This document shows, one piece after another, positions 33,942 to 41,922 of a stretch of DNA of 64,000 nucleotides. This DNA is from Robertmurraya kyonggiensis (lineage in GTDB: Bacteria; Bacillota; Bacilli; Bacillales; Cytobacillaceae). Each line of letters starts with the position of its first letter. Position 1 is the first letter of the stretch. The stretch is taken from NCBI RefSeq assembly GCF_005116465.1, contig NZ_SWBM01000003.1, positions 186,001 through 250,000 on the forward strand, in the 5' to 3' direction. Both the position numbers and the translations under genes were made by a program. Under the pieces are notes generated by a model. The model was given only the letters and a program-made list of their open reading frames with translations, was not told the DNA's origin and did no database searches.

Positions 33942-34301
33942 CTACCGGGTTCCCCAACGGTCTCCATCTCTTGCAGTGATTGCAGAGTGGCAAGGAGTAC
34001 AAAGAGCCATCAGATTACTTCTATCGTGAGTTCCTCCTCTTGCAAGAGGAAGAATGTGATGCACTTCAGCCGCTGGGGTCAGCTTTCCTTGTCTTTTACA
34101 TTCCTCACAAAGAGGATGGGCTGCAATGTAACGGTCACGTATCCTTTTCCAAGCACGACCATAACGTTTACGGGTTGCTGGATCACGCTGATACTTCTCA
34201 TACCGTGCAGCTTCCTTCTTGCTATGCTCTTCACAAAAGCGCTTGTCAGTTAGCTCTGGACAACCGGGGTAAGAGCACGGTCGCTTAGGTTTCTTTGGCA
34301 T
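33942..34301 (-). CDS. phage HNH endonuclease
   Basis: This 119-residue nuclease has an N-terminal zinc-binding CSYPGCPELTDKRFCEEHSK and the HNH fold EVHHILPLARGGTHDRSNLM followed by ALCTPCHSAITARDGDRW. Proteins of this type next to the small terminase subunit act with the terminase in cos-end cleavage of HK97-like phages. AGGAGGTG precedes the ATG. It is the first gene behind the late promoter at 34389-34453. Confidence 0.92.
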   Translation of the reverse strand: MPKKPKRPCSYPGCPELTDKRFCEEHSKKEAARYEKYQRDPATRKRYGRAWKRIRDRYIAAHPLCEECKRQGKLTPAAEVHHILPLARGGTHDRSNLMALCTPCHSAITARDGDRWGTR

Positions 34302-34328
34302 ACTTGCACCTCCTTTTGCCCATACAAA

Positions 34329-34363
34329 AAGCCCTCGCAGGAGAAATGCTCCCGTGAAGGCTT
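34329..34363 (-). terminator. terminator or attenuator between late promoter and first late gene
   Basis: AAGCCTTCACGGGAGC pairs imperfectly with GCTCCTGCGAGGGCTT-type sequence on the minus strand, closing with GGGCTTTTTG. It lies downstream of the late -10 box and 28 bases before the HNH start, so a late transcript would meet it after about 20-50 bases. It could end early transcripts or require antitermination. Confidence 0.6.
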
Positions 34364-34388
34364 CCGTTTACTAATATTCCATACTACC

Positions 34389-34453
34389 ATTATATAACTT
34401 TCACCACGGACAAACAGTGTCATCATATGCCAAACTGTGCCAAAGTGTGCCAA
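34389..34453 (-). promoter_or_regulatory. late promoter with three tandem 10-bp activator repeats
   Basis: Three head-to-tail units on the minus strand, TTGGCACACT, TTGGCACAGT and TTGGCATATG, fill 34453-34424 with exactly 10-bp period. Downstream, TATAAT (34394-34389) forms a good -10 box, but at 17 bases upstream there is no recognisable -35. This is the structure of an activator-dependent promoter. The activator is probably the DUF1492 protein whose gene ends next to the repeats. Confidence 0.75.
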
Positions 34454-34456
34454 CTT

Positions 34457-34870
34457 TTAATTGGGGACCTTTAAGTGTTGCAAAGCGGATGAATGAAGTC
34501 TATGAACGGTTCTCATAGAAACATTAAGATTGACACAGATTTCTTCCCAGTTAAGAAAGTTAATGTATCGGTAGCGAAGGAGCAGCTTCTCATCCACGTT
34601 TTCCATCTGGTTAATCGCTTCACGGATATCTGATTTCAGCTTTATTAATCGTTCAACCTCATGTTGTATCTGTTGCTCCAAATCTATTATCCTAATCACA
34701 TACTTTTCAAAGGGTGGGTCAGTACTCTTGGTTCGACTGACTTTCTCATCAAGCACAGGGGATGAAACACTTCTTGATAAATCCCTTAAGTTTTGCAACT
34801 CTTCAAGGTCGGAGTTAATCAATTCATTCAAACGGTAAGCCTGTTTTAAGAATTCCTTAGCTGTCATCAT
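34457..34870 (-). CDS. DUF1492/ArpU-like sigma-type late transcription activator
   Basis: The 137-residue protein matches DUF1492: TAKEFLKQAYRLNELINSDL at the start, a coiled middle, and a C-terminal sigma-region-4-like helix-turn-helix (LLRYRYINFLNWEEICVNLN, VSMRTVHRLHSSALQHL). Such proteins switch on late operons of Firmicute phages. Its stop codon is three bases from the tandem repeats of the late promoter. It overlaps the upstream 73-residue gene by four bases. Confidence 0.88.
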   Translation of the reverse strand: MMTAKEFLKQAYRLNELINSDLEELQNLRDLSRSVSSPVLDEKVSRTKSTDPPFEKYVIRIIDLEQQIQHEVERLIKLKSDIREAINQMENVDEKLLLRYRYINFLNWEEICVNLNVSMRTVHRLHSSALQHLKVPN

Positions 34871-35088
34871 CGCACCACCTCCTCTTGTAGCTGTTGAATT
34901 AACATGTCAGGGTTGAGAGAGGTAAGGACATTGAACAATTCAGAATGAAAGAAGCACTCAACCTCACGTTTTGTATATAAAGCAGAATCATTGCGAGGGT
35001 GTTTTGCTAGTCTTTTTAAAGCAAAACGATAATCCTTGACTGCCTGTAGAATAATGGCATTTGCCAGTTTTTCAAATGCATCCATCAT
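34867..35088 (-). CDS. small phage protein of unknown function
   Basis: This 73-residue helical protein (MMDAFEKLANAIILQAVKDY, RFALKRLAKHPRNDSALYTK, REVECFFHSELF) is a short gene commonly found between the SNF2 helicase and DUF1492 genes in this phage type. It overlaps both neighbours by four bases, which supports translation. No motif suggests a function. Confidence 0.75.
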   Translation of the reverse strand: MMDAFEKLANAIILQAVKDYRFALKRLAKHPRNDSALYTKREVECFFHSELFNVLTSLNPDMLIQQLQEEVVR

Positions 35089-36446
35089 ACAGCATCCCTC
35101 GCTTTCCCAAGATTTGCTTTGACCGCATTAATAAGATCGGATTGTGTCTTTTCCTTTCGTTTCAAGGCTCTCATCACATCTTCATCAATTGTGCCTTTAG
35201 TAATGATGTGATGGATTACCACTGTCTCTTTTTGTCCTTGTCTCCAAAGTCTCGCATTTGTTTGTTGATAGAGTTCCAGACTCCAAGTAAGTCCGAACCA
35301 GATAAGCGTTGAACCTCCACTTTGTAAGTTGAGACCGTGTCCTGCTGATGCAGGATGGATAACTGCCACAGAAATATCACCGTTGTTCCAATCCTTAATA
35401 TCCTTGGAAGTTTTAATTTCTCTGACATTGAATTTTGCCTTAATACGCTCTAAATCGTGATTATACCAATAGGCAATAAGCACGGGTTTGCCGTTAGCAC
35501 CTTCAATTAAATCCTCAAGAGCATCTAGCTTGCGGTCGTGGATAATATGAGAGTTTTTATCATCATCATAGATAGCACCATTTGCCATTTGCAGGAGTTT
35601 GCCAGAAAGGACTGCTGCATTCATGGCATCTATTTCTTCATCAGCAAATTCAAGAACCATCTCTTCACGAAAGCGATCATATACGGATTGTTCTTTGTCA
35701 TTTAGATACACAGGCACTTCATTGATCATGCACTCTGGCATTTTGAGAAAATCCACCGACTCCATGGAAATGGTAATATCCGAAATGAGCTGATATATGG
35801 CATCTTCAGCACCTGGCAATGGTTTATATGAAAATACGATTTGCTGATTACGTTTATCTGGTGTAAAGAAGGAATTGCGGTAGTGAGTTATGTACCTGCC
35901 GAGTCTTTTACCCATGTCAAGAATACGAAACTCTGCCCACAAATCCATTAATCCATTACTCGATGGTGTACCCGTAAGACCCACAATCCGTTTTGCCCTC
36001 GGTCTTACTTTTAGTAAACTTTTAAACCTTTTTGCTCCATAGGACTTAAAAGATGAAAGCTCATCAATGACCACCATGTCATAATCAAAAGGTATACCAC
36101 TTTTATTTACTAACCAGTCAACATTTTCTCTGTTTATAAGATAGACACTTGCAGGTTTCCTTAGAGCCGCCAATCGCTCCTGCTCTGTACCGATTACTAC
36201 CGAAAACTTGAGTCCTTTTAAATGCTCCCACTTATTTATCTCAGCAGGCCACGTATCCCTAGCTACTCGAAGTGGGGCAATGACCAGAACCTTTCCAATT
36301 TCAAAACGATCAAGACATAGGTCGAATATAGCAGTTAGAGTAATGACGCTTTTGCCAAGACCCATTTCTAAAAACACCGCAGCAATGGGATGCTCTAGAA
36401 TGAAGTTCGTTGCATAGGTTTGATATTTATGAGGATTGTATTTCAC
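35085..36446 (-). CDS. phage SNF2-type DEAD/DEAH helicase
   Basis: The protein is 453 residues from a GTG at 36446 (KYNPHKYQTYATNFI), placed seven bases after GGAGGG; 16 further open codons upstream have no site. Helicase motifs: I (EMGLGKSVITLTAIFDLCLD), II (VVIDELSSFKSYGAKRFKSL, DELS form), III (VGLTGTPSSNGLMDLWAEFR), V-VI (NLQSGGSTLIWFGL, QQTNARLWRQGQKETVVIHH). It is a double-stranded DNA translocase probably used in replication or recombination. It overlaps the VRR-NUC gene by 20 bases. Confidence 0.93.
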   Translation of the reverse strand: MKYNPHKYQTYATNFILEHPIAAVFLEMGLGKSVITLTAIFDLCLDRFEIGKVLVIAPLRVARDTWPAEINKWEHLKGLKFSVVIGTEQERLAALRKPASVYLINRENVDWLVNKSGIPFDYDMVVIDELSSFKSYGAKRFKSLLKVRPRAKRIVGLTGTPSSNGLMDLWAEFRILDMGKRLGRYITHYRNSFFTPDKRNQQIVFSYKPLPGAEDAIYQLISDITISMESVDFLKMPECMINEVPVYLNDKEQSVYDRFREEMVLEFADEEIDAMNAAVLSGKLLQMANGAIYDDDKNSHIIHDRKLDALEDLIEGANGKPVLIAYWYNHDLERIKAKFNVREIKTSKDIKDWNNGDISVAVIHPASAGHGLNLQSGGSTLIWFGLTWSLELYQQTNARLWRQGQKETVVIHHIITKGTIDEDVMRALKRKEKTQSDLINAVKANLGKARDAV

Positions 36447-36708
36447 CGAGTATCCCTCCAATCTGCTTAACATCATCAATGACATAACAGGCAAAGCCTA
36501 ACTTCTGTAATTGTTTTATTCTTCTAATCTGTAACAGGCGAGGTTTCTTTCCGGGAGCCTTTAATTCCACAAATGCCATCTTCCCATGCGGTAAAAGCAC
36601 TAGGCGGTCTGGCATTCCATCTAAACCTGGGCTAACAAACTTCGCAGCGATGCCTCCCATCTTTTTTACCTCAGCCACCAGTTTCTTTTCGATATATTTT
36701 TCAAGCAT
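36427..36708 (-). CDS. VRR-NUC domain nuclease
   Basis: The protein is 93 residues from the ATG at 36708 (GGGAGGT site). The VRR-NUC fold is clear: EKKLVAEVKKMGGIAAKFVS, PGLDGMPDRLVLLPHGKMAF and VELKAPGKKPRLLQIRRIKQ contain the PD-(D/E)xK residues (PD, then ExK). Stand-alone VRR-NUC proteins in phages resolve branched DNA or act with the partner helicase, which is encoded immediately downstream. Confidence 0.93.
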   Translation of the reverse strand: MLEKYIEKKLVAEVKKMGGIAAKFVSPGLDGMPDRLVLLPHGKMAFVELKAPGKKPRLLQIRRIKQLQKLGFACYVIDDVKQIGGILGEIQSS

Positions 36709-36732
36709 AAATACCTCCCATATAAAAAGGCC

Positions 36733-37018
36733 GGAACAAGAAAACAACTTTGAACCAATTTTCCTATACGCGCGTGTATGCGTGTACGCACAGGCTACTA
36801 TTACTTCTTTTTACTATTTATAAATAAATAGGTTACTTCTTGTTCCACTTGTTCCGAACCGTAGATTTTCCTTTTGATTACTAGCTTTGGGGAAAGAACC
36901 AGGATGGGAACAAGGTAAGGTACAACTTAGCGTTGTTCCTCGACTCGGGAATAAGCTCGTTGCTTTCCGTAGACAGGAAACGTTACAACACCATTCTTGT
37001 TCCCAGTGTACTTGTTCC
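36733..37018 (-). repeat. iteron-like GGAACAAG cluster, candidate replication origin
   Basis: The octamer GGAACAAG or its complement occurs six times in 286 bases, at 36733, 36839, 36848, 36907, 36996 and 37011. Two are back-to-back 9 bp apart and two are 15 bp apart. Between them lie an AT-rich tract (about 36808-36836) and a GC-rich alternating purine-pyrimidine patch (36769-36791). The cluster spans the 3' end of the VapE primase-helicase gene and the gap after it, a plausible origin position. Confidence 0.6.
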
Positions 37019-39293
37019 ACTCACTGATCTTTCTCATAATGGCACCGATGGCATAGGAATCCGACGGTTTTAACATAGATGCCTCTTTACCGAAACACTC
37101 ACACCAAATTTCCATATTGCAGACAAGGGTTCTTCTTACTGTTCCAACACGGGTGCCGCCGCCAAATTCGCTACCGCCGAGGAAATTTCTACGCTCGTAC
37201 AAAGACATCGTGTCCCAATCATCCGGCAAGAGCGTATCCAGATAGGTACGAACCAATCCTTCACGTTCATCTGTTTCCATCGCATCTGCCTGTTCACTAG
37301 TTGCCATGGATACATCATCACCTTCAAGGTAGAGTTTTTCGCCCTTCTCATAAAGCACTAGTGCCTCTGCCCAAATCTGCTGTACTTCCTCTTTGGTCAT
37401 CTGCCAAGCTTTCTTTTTACCGTCGCCGCTAATGCGGACTGGCCAAAATCTGCGGTTGCCCGTAATATCTCGAAGAAATCCACTTTCTGCATTCGTTGAA
37501 CCTACAATTACACACTGACGGGGATGGCTTTCGACATTGACCCCATAACTGGCACGGTACTTATCATCCGCCCTTGAAATAAAGGACTTCACAACCTCCA
37601 CATCCGTCTTACGCATTCCAGCAAGCTCTCCTAGTTCCAGTAACCAATATCCCTGAAGTTTCTCAGCCCCGGATTTATCCTTCATATCTGTAATAGTCAA
37701 ACTATCTGAAAACCAGTCTCCAGCAAGTTTGGCAAAGAAGGTTGACTTACCGATACCTTGAGGCCCGTTTAAGATTAGAACACTATCAAACTTTGTACCG
37801 GGTCTATAAATGCGTGCTACCGCTGCAACCATCGTTTTGCGAATCACCGCTTTTGTGTAAGAATTATCTGTTGCACCGAAATAATCAATGAGCAGATTTT
37901 CCACTCGACTAATACCATCCCATTTTGGCAGTGAGTCGAGATACTCCTTAACAGGATGGTAGGCTCGTTCTGACGCTACAGCTAACACAGCATCTTTGGT
38001 CTTTGTAGGGGAATAGACTCCGTATTTGCTGCTTAAATACACTTTAAGAAGTGCATTATCTGAATCATTCCAACCCGCCTTGATCTGTTCCCAAGGCAGG
38101 CCACCTTTGGCATCAATACCATCACGGTGGCAATTAAAAGCTATATGCTGTAATTCCTTGTCATGACGAATAATCAAAACGATGTTGTCTAGAGTGTCTT
38201 TTATTCGGCCTTGCTTATCCAATTCCAAAGCTGTCTGCCAATCCTCATCACTAAACTCCTCTTCAGCCTGTGCCTGTCTTTCCTTAGAAAACTCAGCTTT
38301 TACTCTTTCATCTTTTATAGCAAACTCGCACATTGCCACAAAAGATGGCATCTTACCAGGAGCTGTAGTGGTAGAAGCTTTATCATCTAAAGAACCGAAT
38401 TTATGAATACGAACGAGATCAAAAGCATTGAGGAGTAATCCACTTGCTGGGTCTGTAGCATGATGGCTGTATGCGAATTTATCATCGTAGATAATCACAC
38501 CGGCACTACTATCAGCTGGAATATAATCGTATCGCCCTTCCATAGCAGAAGGTGCATAAACTGCACCTAAGAATTTCTCAATTGCTTCACGAACGGAGTA
38601 GGCACGACAGAATGTTCCTACCACACCTTCCTTTAAAAGCGGGTCTGCTTGCTCTTTAAGACTGCGATTTATAACTTCAGACTGCCTGCTTGATACGGGC
38701 CAAGTTGTTGTATCTCGCCAGTTTTGATATTTTGAAAGATAAATATCTGGGTCAAGTAATGCTCCATCCTGCTCTTCGTAGACAAATTGACCGTTAGAGG
38801 AAGTGGATGGCCAATACATAAGGCGATGGGCTTCATAAGTTGTATCATCGAAAAGATCTATGCCGATTTCTTTTGCCACCATACGTCCAACGGCTGCGTA
38901 TTCTTCTTCGCTGATTTCACGAGCAAGAGGAACTATTAGCCTAAGTCTTGGATTTTCCGGTGTGTGCTTATGGGTGGAATAAACACAGCATTTGAAATCA
39001 AAAAGCATACTGATTTGTTCCCAGATGTCCGGTCTACCGTAATCCATATCAAGGGTAAGCAAAGAACGGCATAAAACATTGCCCTTCTTTCGCCTTCCTC
39101 CTTTTAAATGCCCTCCAACAAAACCACCCACATCTTTGATATCATCTTGTTGACCTCTTTTTAATTTCCGATATTCTTCTACTGTTTCCGTAGTACGTTG
39201 TGTTGTCTTTACTCGGGCACAAAAATCCTCCCACGAGATATCTTTGTTTTTCCATTTCTTGTCCATCCGGCTGTTGCCCACAGCGATTTTCAT
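36927..39293 (-). CDS. VapE-family phage primase-helicase
   Basis: The 788-residue protein combines an N-terminal archaeo-eukaryotic primase-like domain (about 1-200; RSLLTLDMDYGRPDIWEQIS with metal Asp pair, and PRLRLIVPLAREISEEEYAA) with a C-terminal virulence-associated-E helicase (Walker A LNGPQGIGKSTFFAKLAGDW near 505; LLELGELAGMRKTDVEVVKS; VIVGSTNAESGFLRDITGNR). Such proteins start phage or satellite DNA replication. The ATG overlaps the DUF4406 stop. The 3' end carries two of the GGAACAAG repeats. Confidence 0.93.
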   Translation of the reverse strand: MKIAVGNSRMDKKWKNKDISWEDFCARVKTTQRTTETVEEYRKLKRGQQDDIKDVGGFVGGHLKGGRRKKGNVLCRSLLTLDMDYGRPDIWEQISMLFDFKCCVYSTHKHTPENPRLRLIVPLAREISEEEYAAVGRMVAKEIGIDLFDDTTYEAHRLMYWPSTSSNGQFVYEEQDGALLDPDIYLSKYQNWRDTTTWPVSSRQSEVINRSLKEQADPLLKEGVVGTFCRAYSVREAIEKFLGAVYAPSAMEGRYDYIPADSSAGVIIYDDKFAYSHHATDPASGLLLNAFDLVRIHKFGSLDDKASTTTAPGKMPSFVAMCEFAIKDERVKAEFSKERQAQAEEEFSDEDWQTALELDKQGRIKDTLDNIVLIIRHDKELQHIAFNCHRDGIDAKGGLPWEQIKAGWNDSDNALLKVYLSSKYGVYSPTKTKDAVLAVASERAYHPVKEYLDSLPKWDGISRVENLLIDYFGATDNSYTKAVIRKTMVAAVARIYRPGTKFDSVLILNGPQGIGKSTFFAKLAGDWFSDSLTITDMKDKSGAEKLQGYWLLELGELAGMRKTDVEVVKSFISRADDKYRASYGVNVESHPRQCVIVGSTNAESGFLRDITGNRRFWPVRISGDGKKKAWQMTKEEVQQIWAEALVLYEKGEKLYLEGDDVSMATSEQADAMETDEREGLVRTYLDTLLPDDWDTMSLYERRNFLGGSEFGGGTRVGTVRRTLVCNMEIWCECFGKEASMLKPSDSYAIGAIMRKISEWNKYTGNKNGVVTFPVYGKQRAYSRVEEQR

Positions 39294-39724
39294 AAGCTTT
39301 CGACCTCCTCATGCTCTGGACTAAAATATCTGACCGTTTGTCTGCGTTTCTTGGCTACTTCAATCTCCCTTGCCATACCGCTTGAGATGGTATTGCCTAG
39401 CACCCAAACCTCGGAGCATTTGCCCATAAGCACGATGTCCATAAATATGGCAAGTTCCCGTTCCTCTGGATTTTCATCATCCATAAACTGTGGAAACATA
39501 AGGTGGGGAGCAATCGGAATACAGTTTTGGTCTAATGCAAACCTGCAAAAACTGCGAGCCTTTTTAATGTTTCCTTCTACATCACCGGAATAGGGAGAAC
39601 AAATATATACAAGTGGCTTAAAGGCAGATTTTTTCTCTGCCTTTTTCTTTCTTATTATGTTGGTCAGTGCCTCATGGGGAGTTGGGTCATGGTATCCTTC
39701 ATGATTGAATTTATCAATTCCCAT
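39290..39724 (-). CDS. DUF4406 family protein
   Basis: The 144-residue protein carries the DUF4406 core: KPLVYICSPYSGDVEGNIKK, ARSFCRFALDQNCIPIAPHL and KCSEVWVLGNTISSGMAREI. The fold is related to nucleoside 2-deoxyribosyltransferases, which suggests nucleotide binding, but the true reaction is unknown. It overlaps the antirepressor by a TAATG junction and VapE by four bases, so the three are translated together. Confidence 0.88.
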   Translation of the reverse strand: MGIDKFNHEGYHDPTPHEALTNIIRKKKAEKKSAFKPLVYICSPYSGDVEGNIKKARSFCRFALDQNCIPIAPHLMFPQFMDDENPEERELAIFMDIVLMGKCSEVWVLGNTISSGMAREIEVAKKRRQTVRYFSPEHEEVESL

Positions 39725-40476
39725 TACACACCCTCCATTTCTATCTGCGGCAAAATACCATCTGCCTTCAACAGTTCGTAAATGAAGAGTCTGCCTTTTT
39801 GAGTCCAGTATGTATGGACCTTTGTATGTTGCTGGCCGTTACTGCCAAGATAGCTATGTGTCTTGGTGCTGGTGTAGCCTTTTTCTGCATACTTCTGATA
39901 TAAAAGCCAGATACCACCTTGTTTAAATTGGATGCCCTTTTTATTAAGATAGCGGTTCATCCAAATAGCTGACTTGCCGTAATCTTTGGCAATTGCTGAT
40001 GTAGAAATGAGGTCTTTGCAATTTAAAACCACATCATAATAGGAGACTTTTGGTTTCATTTCTGCAATTTGCTGATTCTGAACAGCAACCGTACCTTCAA
40101 GCACTTTATTTTGTTTCCTTACTTGAGTTAGCTGTTGATTGGCAATCTGTAGTGCCCTTGCCATGATTGCCTCTGGTGAATTCCATCTTCTTTCTATTTC
40201 AAGAAAGTATTGGCGACACTCTTTCCCTTTTGGAGTACGCTGTATCATGCATAGCTCTTTTGCCATGTCAATTGTTATTTGGTGGTCAACAGCTGGTCTT
40301 CCACCTGTACTTTCCGACAGAAATGTCGAAAAGTCCGTACCCTCCACAAATCCATACTCACACATTCTTGGAAACCATTTATCATAGGGTGTTTTCACTT
40401 CCAAAACTGCATGCAAATCACGGCCAAGCACTGTGGGGCGGTCATTTTCATAATTGATTCTTACTAATTCGTCCAT
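39724..40476 (-). CDS. phage antirepressor (AntA N-terminal, KilAC C-terminal)
   Basis: The protein is 250 residues from the ATG at 40476 (AGGAGGT site). The N-terminal AntA domain (GRDLHAVLEVKTPYDKWFPR, MCEYGFVEGTDFSTFL, DHQITIDMAKELCMIQRTPK) is followed by a coiled link and a KilA-C domain (about 145-250; SAIAKDYGKSAIWMNRYLNK, GRLFIYELLKADGILPQIE). Antirepressors inactivate lysogeny repressors. In related phages this gene directly follows the DNA polymerase gene, but here a 5-kb insert separates them. Confidence 0.92.
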   Translation of the reverse strand: MDELVRINYENDRPTVLGRDLHAVLEVKTPYDKWFPRMCEYGFVEGTDFSTFLSESTGGRPAVDHQITIDMAKELCMIQRTPKGKECRQYFLEIERRWNSPEAIMARALQIANQQLTQVRKQNKVLEGTVAVQNQQIAEMKPKVSYYDVVLNCKDLISTSAIAKDYGKSAIWMNRYLNKKGIQFKQGGIWLLYQKYAEKGYTSTKTHSYLGSNGQQHTKVHTYWTQKGRLFIYELLKADGILPQIEMEGV

Positions 40477-40514
40477 ACGAATTACCTCCTGCAATATAGT
40501 CAGAGAGGAAACCC

Positions 40515-40558
40515 CTCTACCTAATAGCCACAGGAGGTAATGAATGTTGAGGATTTTG
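40515..40558 (-). repeat. sigma-gene 3' tail remnant, copy B
   Basis: The minus strand reads as FSKSSTFITSCGY-stop, matching in phase and spacing the real end of the sigma-like gene (FPESSTFPSCHG-stop). It is followed by TAGGTAGAGGGG and then the antirepressor leader. No longer coding sequence exists upstream. Confidence 0.7.
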
Positions 40559-40811
40559 AAAAAATAAATTATACATCCGGATTTTTGTTCGAAATTTGTG
40601 TATGTAAAATAGATTTAAAAGCTGATTCAGTAATTTTCTACTTTTACAAACGGACTAGATTGATGAACAAAAAATGGTAACGTAAACTGTAATAGGCCTA
40701 TAGGATTTGGAGCTAATAAGAGAAGAGGAAAACAATCATTTTGGTATCATATTTTATCTATGACCTGGATGAGTAAGGTTGGTAGAGCCTCGAGGAGAAT
40801 CAATTAAAATA

Positions 40812-40850
40812 AAAAATACAGAGCGAGAAATTCTCACTCTGTATTTTTTA
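40812..40850 (-). terminator. terminator after the 72-residue membrane protein gene
   Basis: AAAATACAGAGTGAGAA pairs with TTCTCGCTCTGTATTTT (one mismatch), followed by TTATTTTA. It is nearly symmetrical and could work on both strands. Confidence 0.85.
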
Positions 40851-40861
40851 TTTTACATCAT

Positions 40862-41080
40862 TCACTTATTGCTTTTACTTGATGTTATTTTACGAGTGGC
40901 TAAAGCTATGATTCCACCAACTGCAATAAATACAATGTCCAAAACGATTTCAAACCCTTGAAACGCATCAATATAATTTACTAAAAACCAACTTTTTCCC
41001 CCATTAGTCAAATGATTGATTAATCCGCCTATTCCCTGAATAATAAAAAGTAGACTGAGACCACTGATAATTTCTTTCAT
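40862..41080 (-). CDS. small membrane protein of unknown function
   Basis: This 72-residue protein has two likely membrane segments (LSLLFIIQGIGGLINHL and EIVLDIVFIAVGGIIALATR) and a basic tail. The ATG at 41080 follows AAAGAGGTG. It lies 25 bases after the GAP-family gene on the same strand and ends in a strong terminator, so the two are probably an operon. I do not recognise the family. Confidence 0.6.
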   Translation of the reverse strand: MKEIISGLSLLFIIQGIGGLINHLTNGGKSWFLVNYIDAFQGFEIVLDIVFIAVGGIIALATRKITSSKSNK

Positions 41081-41105
41081 GATGAACACCTCTTTAATAT
41101 TTTTT

Positions 41106-41819
41106 CTAATTTAATATGCCTCTAAGACCGATATTAAAAAAAACTGCACCTATGACTCCTGTCGCTACCAAGAGTGAAGAGATTGGAGCTTCATTTAATT
41201 TTGACCTGATTTTAATAAGAAATTGTTGCAATCTTTCTTTAAATATAATATTAACCCCTAACAGTAATAGAGAAGGAAGCACCATTACTAGATTGTATCC
41301 AATTATAATTAAGATAGCAGGTGTAGTCTCAATTGTTTGATGATTCATTAAAAAGATTGAATAAAAGTAAGGCAATGCCGTTACAAATTCAATTAGGAAA
41401 ACAATGATTCCTAGTATAATCATCCCTTTAATTGTTGTATTTTTGGGGATAAATGAAATTAAACGTTTTTTTGTAGTCTCTTTTGGTTTACTGAAGCTTA
41501 TTAGAACAAGAACTGCTCCAAGTAGGATATAAAACCAATTGATAAAGTCAAACTGAGACAATTGTTCTATTCTCTTCAATAATGAATTTCCACCAAAGTA
41601 GAGTAATAAACCCGTGATGAAATAGCCTAACTGCGTGATGAATAAAAACACAAATAAACGAGAAGATAACTGATTCGGTTGTGTCAGTAATAAATAGGCT
41701 GTTACAGTCAGTACACCGGGACTTAAAATATCAATTAAAGCACACAAAGAAATAATCAATAATGCTGAAGAAATGTCTAATGATGAAGAAGGCATCAATG
41801 CTTCAATAGTTTCGATCAA
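41106..41819 (-). CDS. GAP/LysE-superfamily membrane protein
   Basis: The 237-residue protein has six hydrophobic segments and the LysE/GAP-like opening ALLIISLCALIDILSPGVLT. Proteins of this group export small metabolites or lipids; the mycobacterial Sap protein is an example. The start is a TTG at 41819, ten bases after AAAGGAGG; a Met nine codons in is an alternative. It is divergent from a TetR regulator, with two shared operators between, so it is probably the regulated exporter. The substrate is unknown. Confidence 0.7.
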   Translation of the reverse strand: MIETIEALMPSSSLDISSALLIISLCALIDILSPGVLTVTAYLLLTQPNQLSSRLFVFLFITQLGYFITGLLLYFGGNSLLKRIEQLSQFDFINWFYILLGAVLVLISFSKPKETTKKRLISFIPKNTTIKGMIILGIIVFLIEFVTALPYFYSIFLMNHQTIETTPAILIIIGYNLVMVLPSLLLLGVNIIFKERLQQFLIKIRSKLNEAPISSLLVATGVIGAVFFNIGLRGILN

Positions 41820-41859
41820 ACAAACTAGTCCTCCTTTAAATGTTGTGGTATTATCTATT

Positions 41860-41900
41860 TAACACATCGTGCTATAAAAAGATAATAACACACTGTGCTA
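41860..41900. promoter_or_regulatory. paired TetR-type operators between GAP and TetR genes
   Basis: The 15-mers TAACACATCGTGCTA (41860-41874) and TAACACACTGTGCTA (41886-41900) are imperfect palindromes differing in only two central bases. Their starts are 26 bp apart, in the divergent region between the GAP-family and TetR genes. They likely bind the adjacent TetR protein. Confidence 0.75.
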
Positions 41901-41922
41901 AATAAAGGAAGTGATTTTTATA

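Larger units (their letters stand above)
40477..40861. other. intergenic junction between antirepressor and cargo
   Basis: This stretch of 385 bases holds the antirepressor ribosome-binding site, the sigma-gene tail remnant copy B (40515-40558) and the terminator of the 72-residue membrane protein gene (40812-40850). About 250 bases between them (40560-40811) show no gene, repeat or promoter that I can support. They contain the boundary between phage and cargo DNA. Confidence 0.6.
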
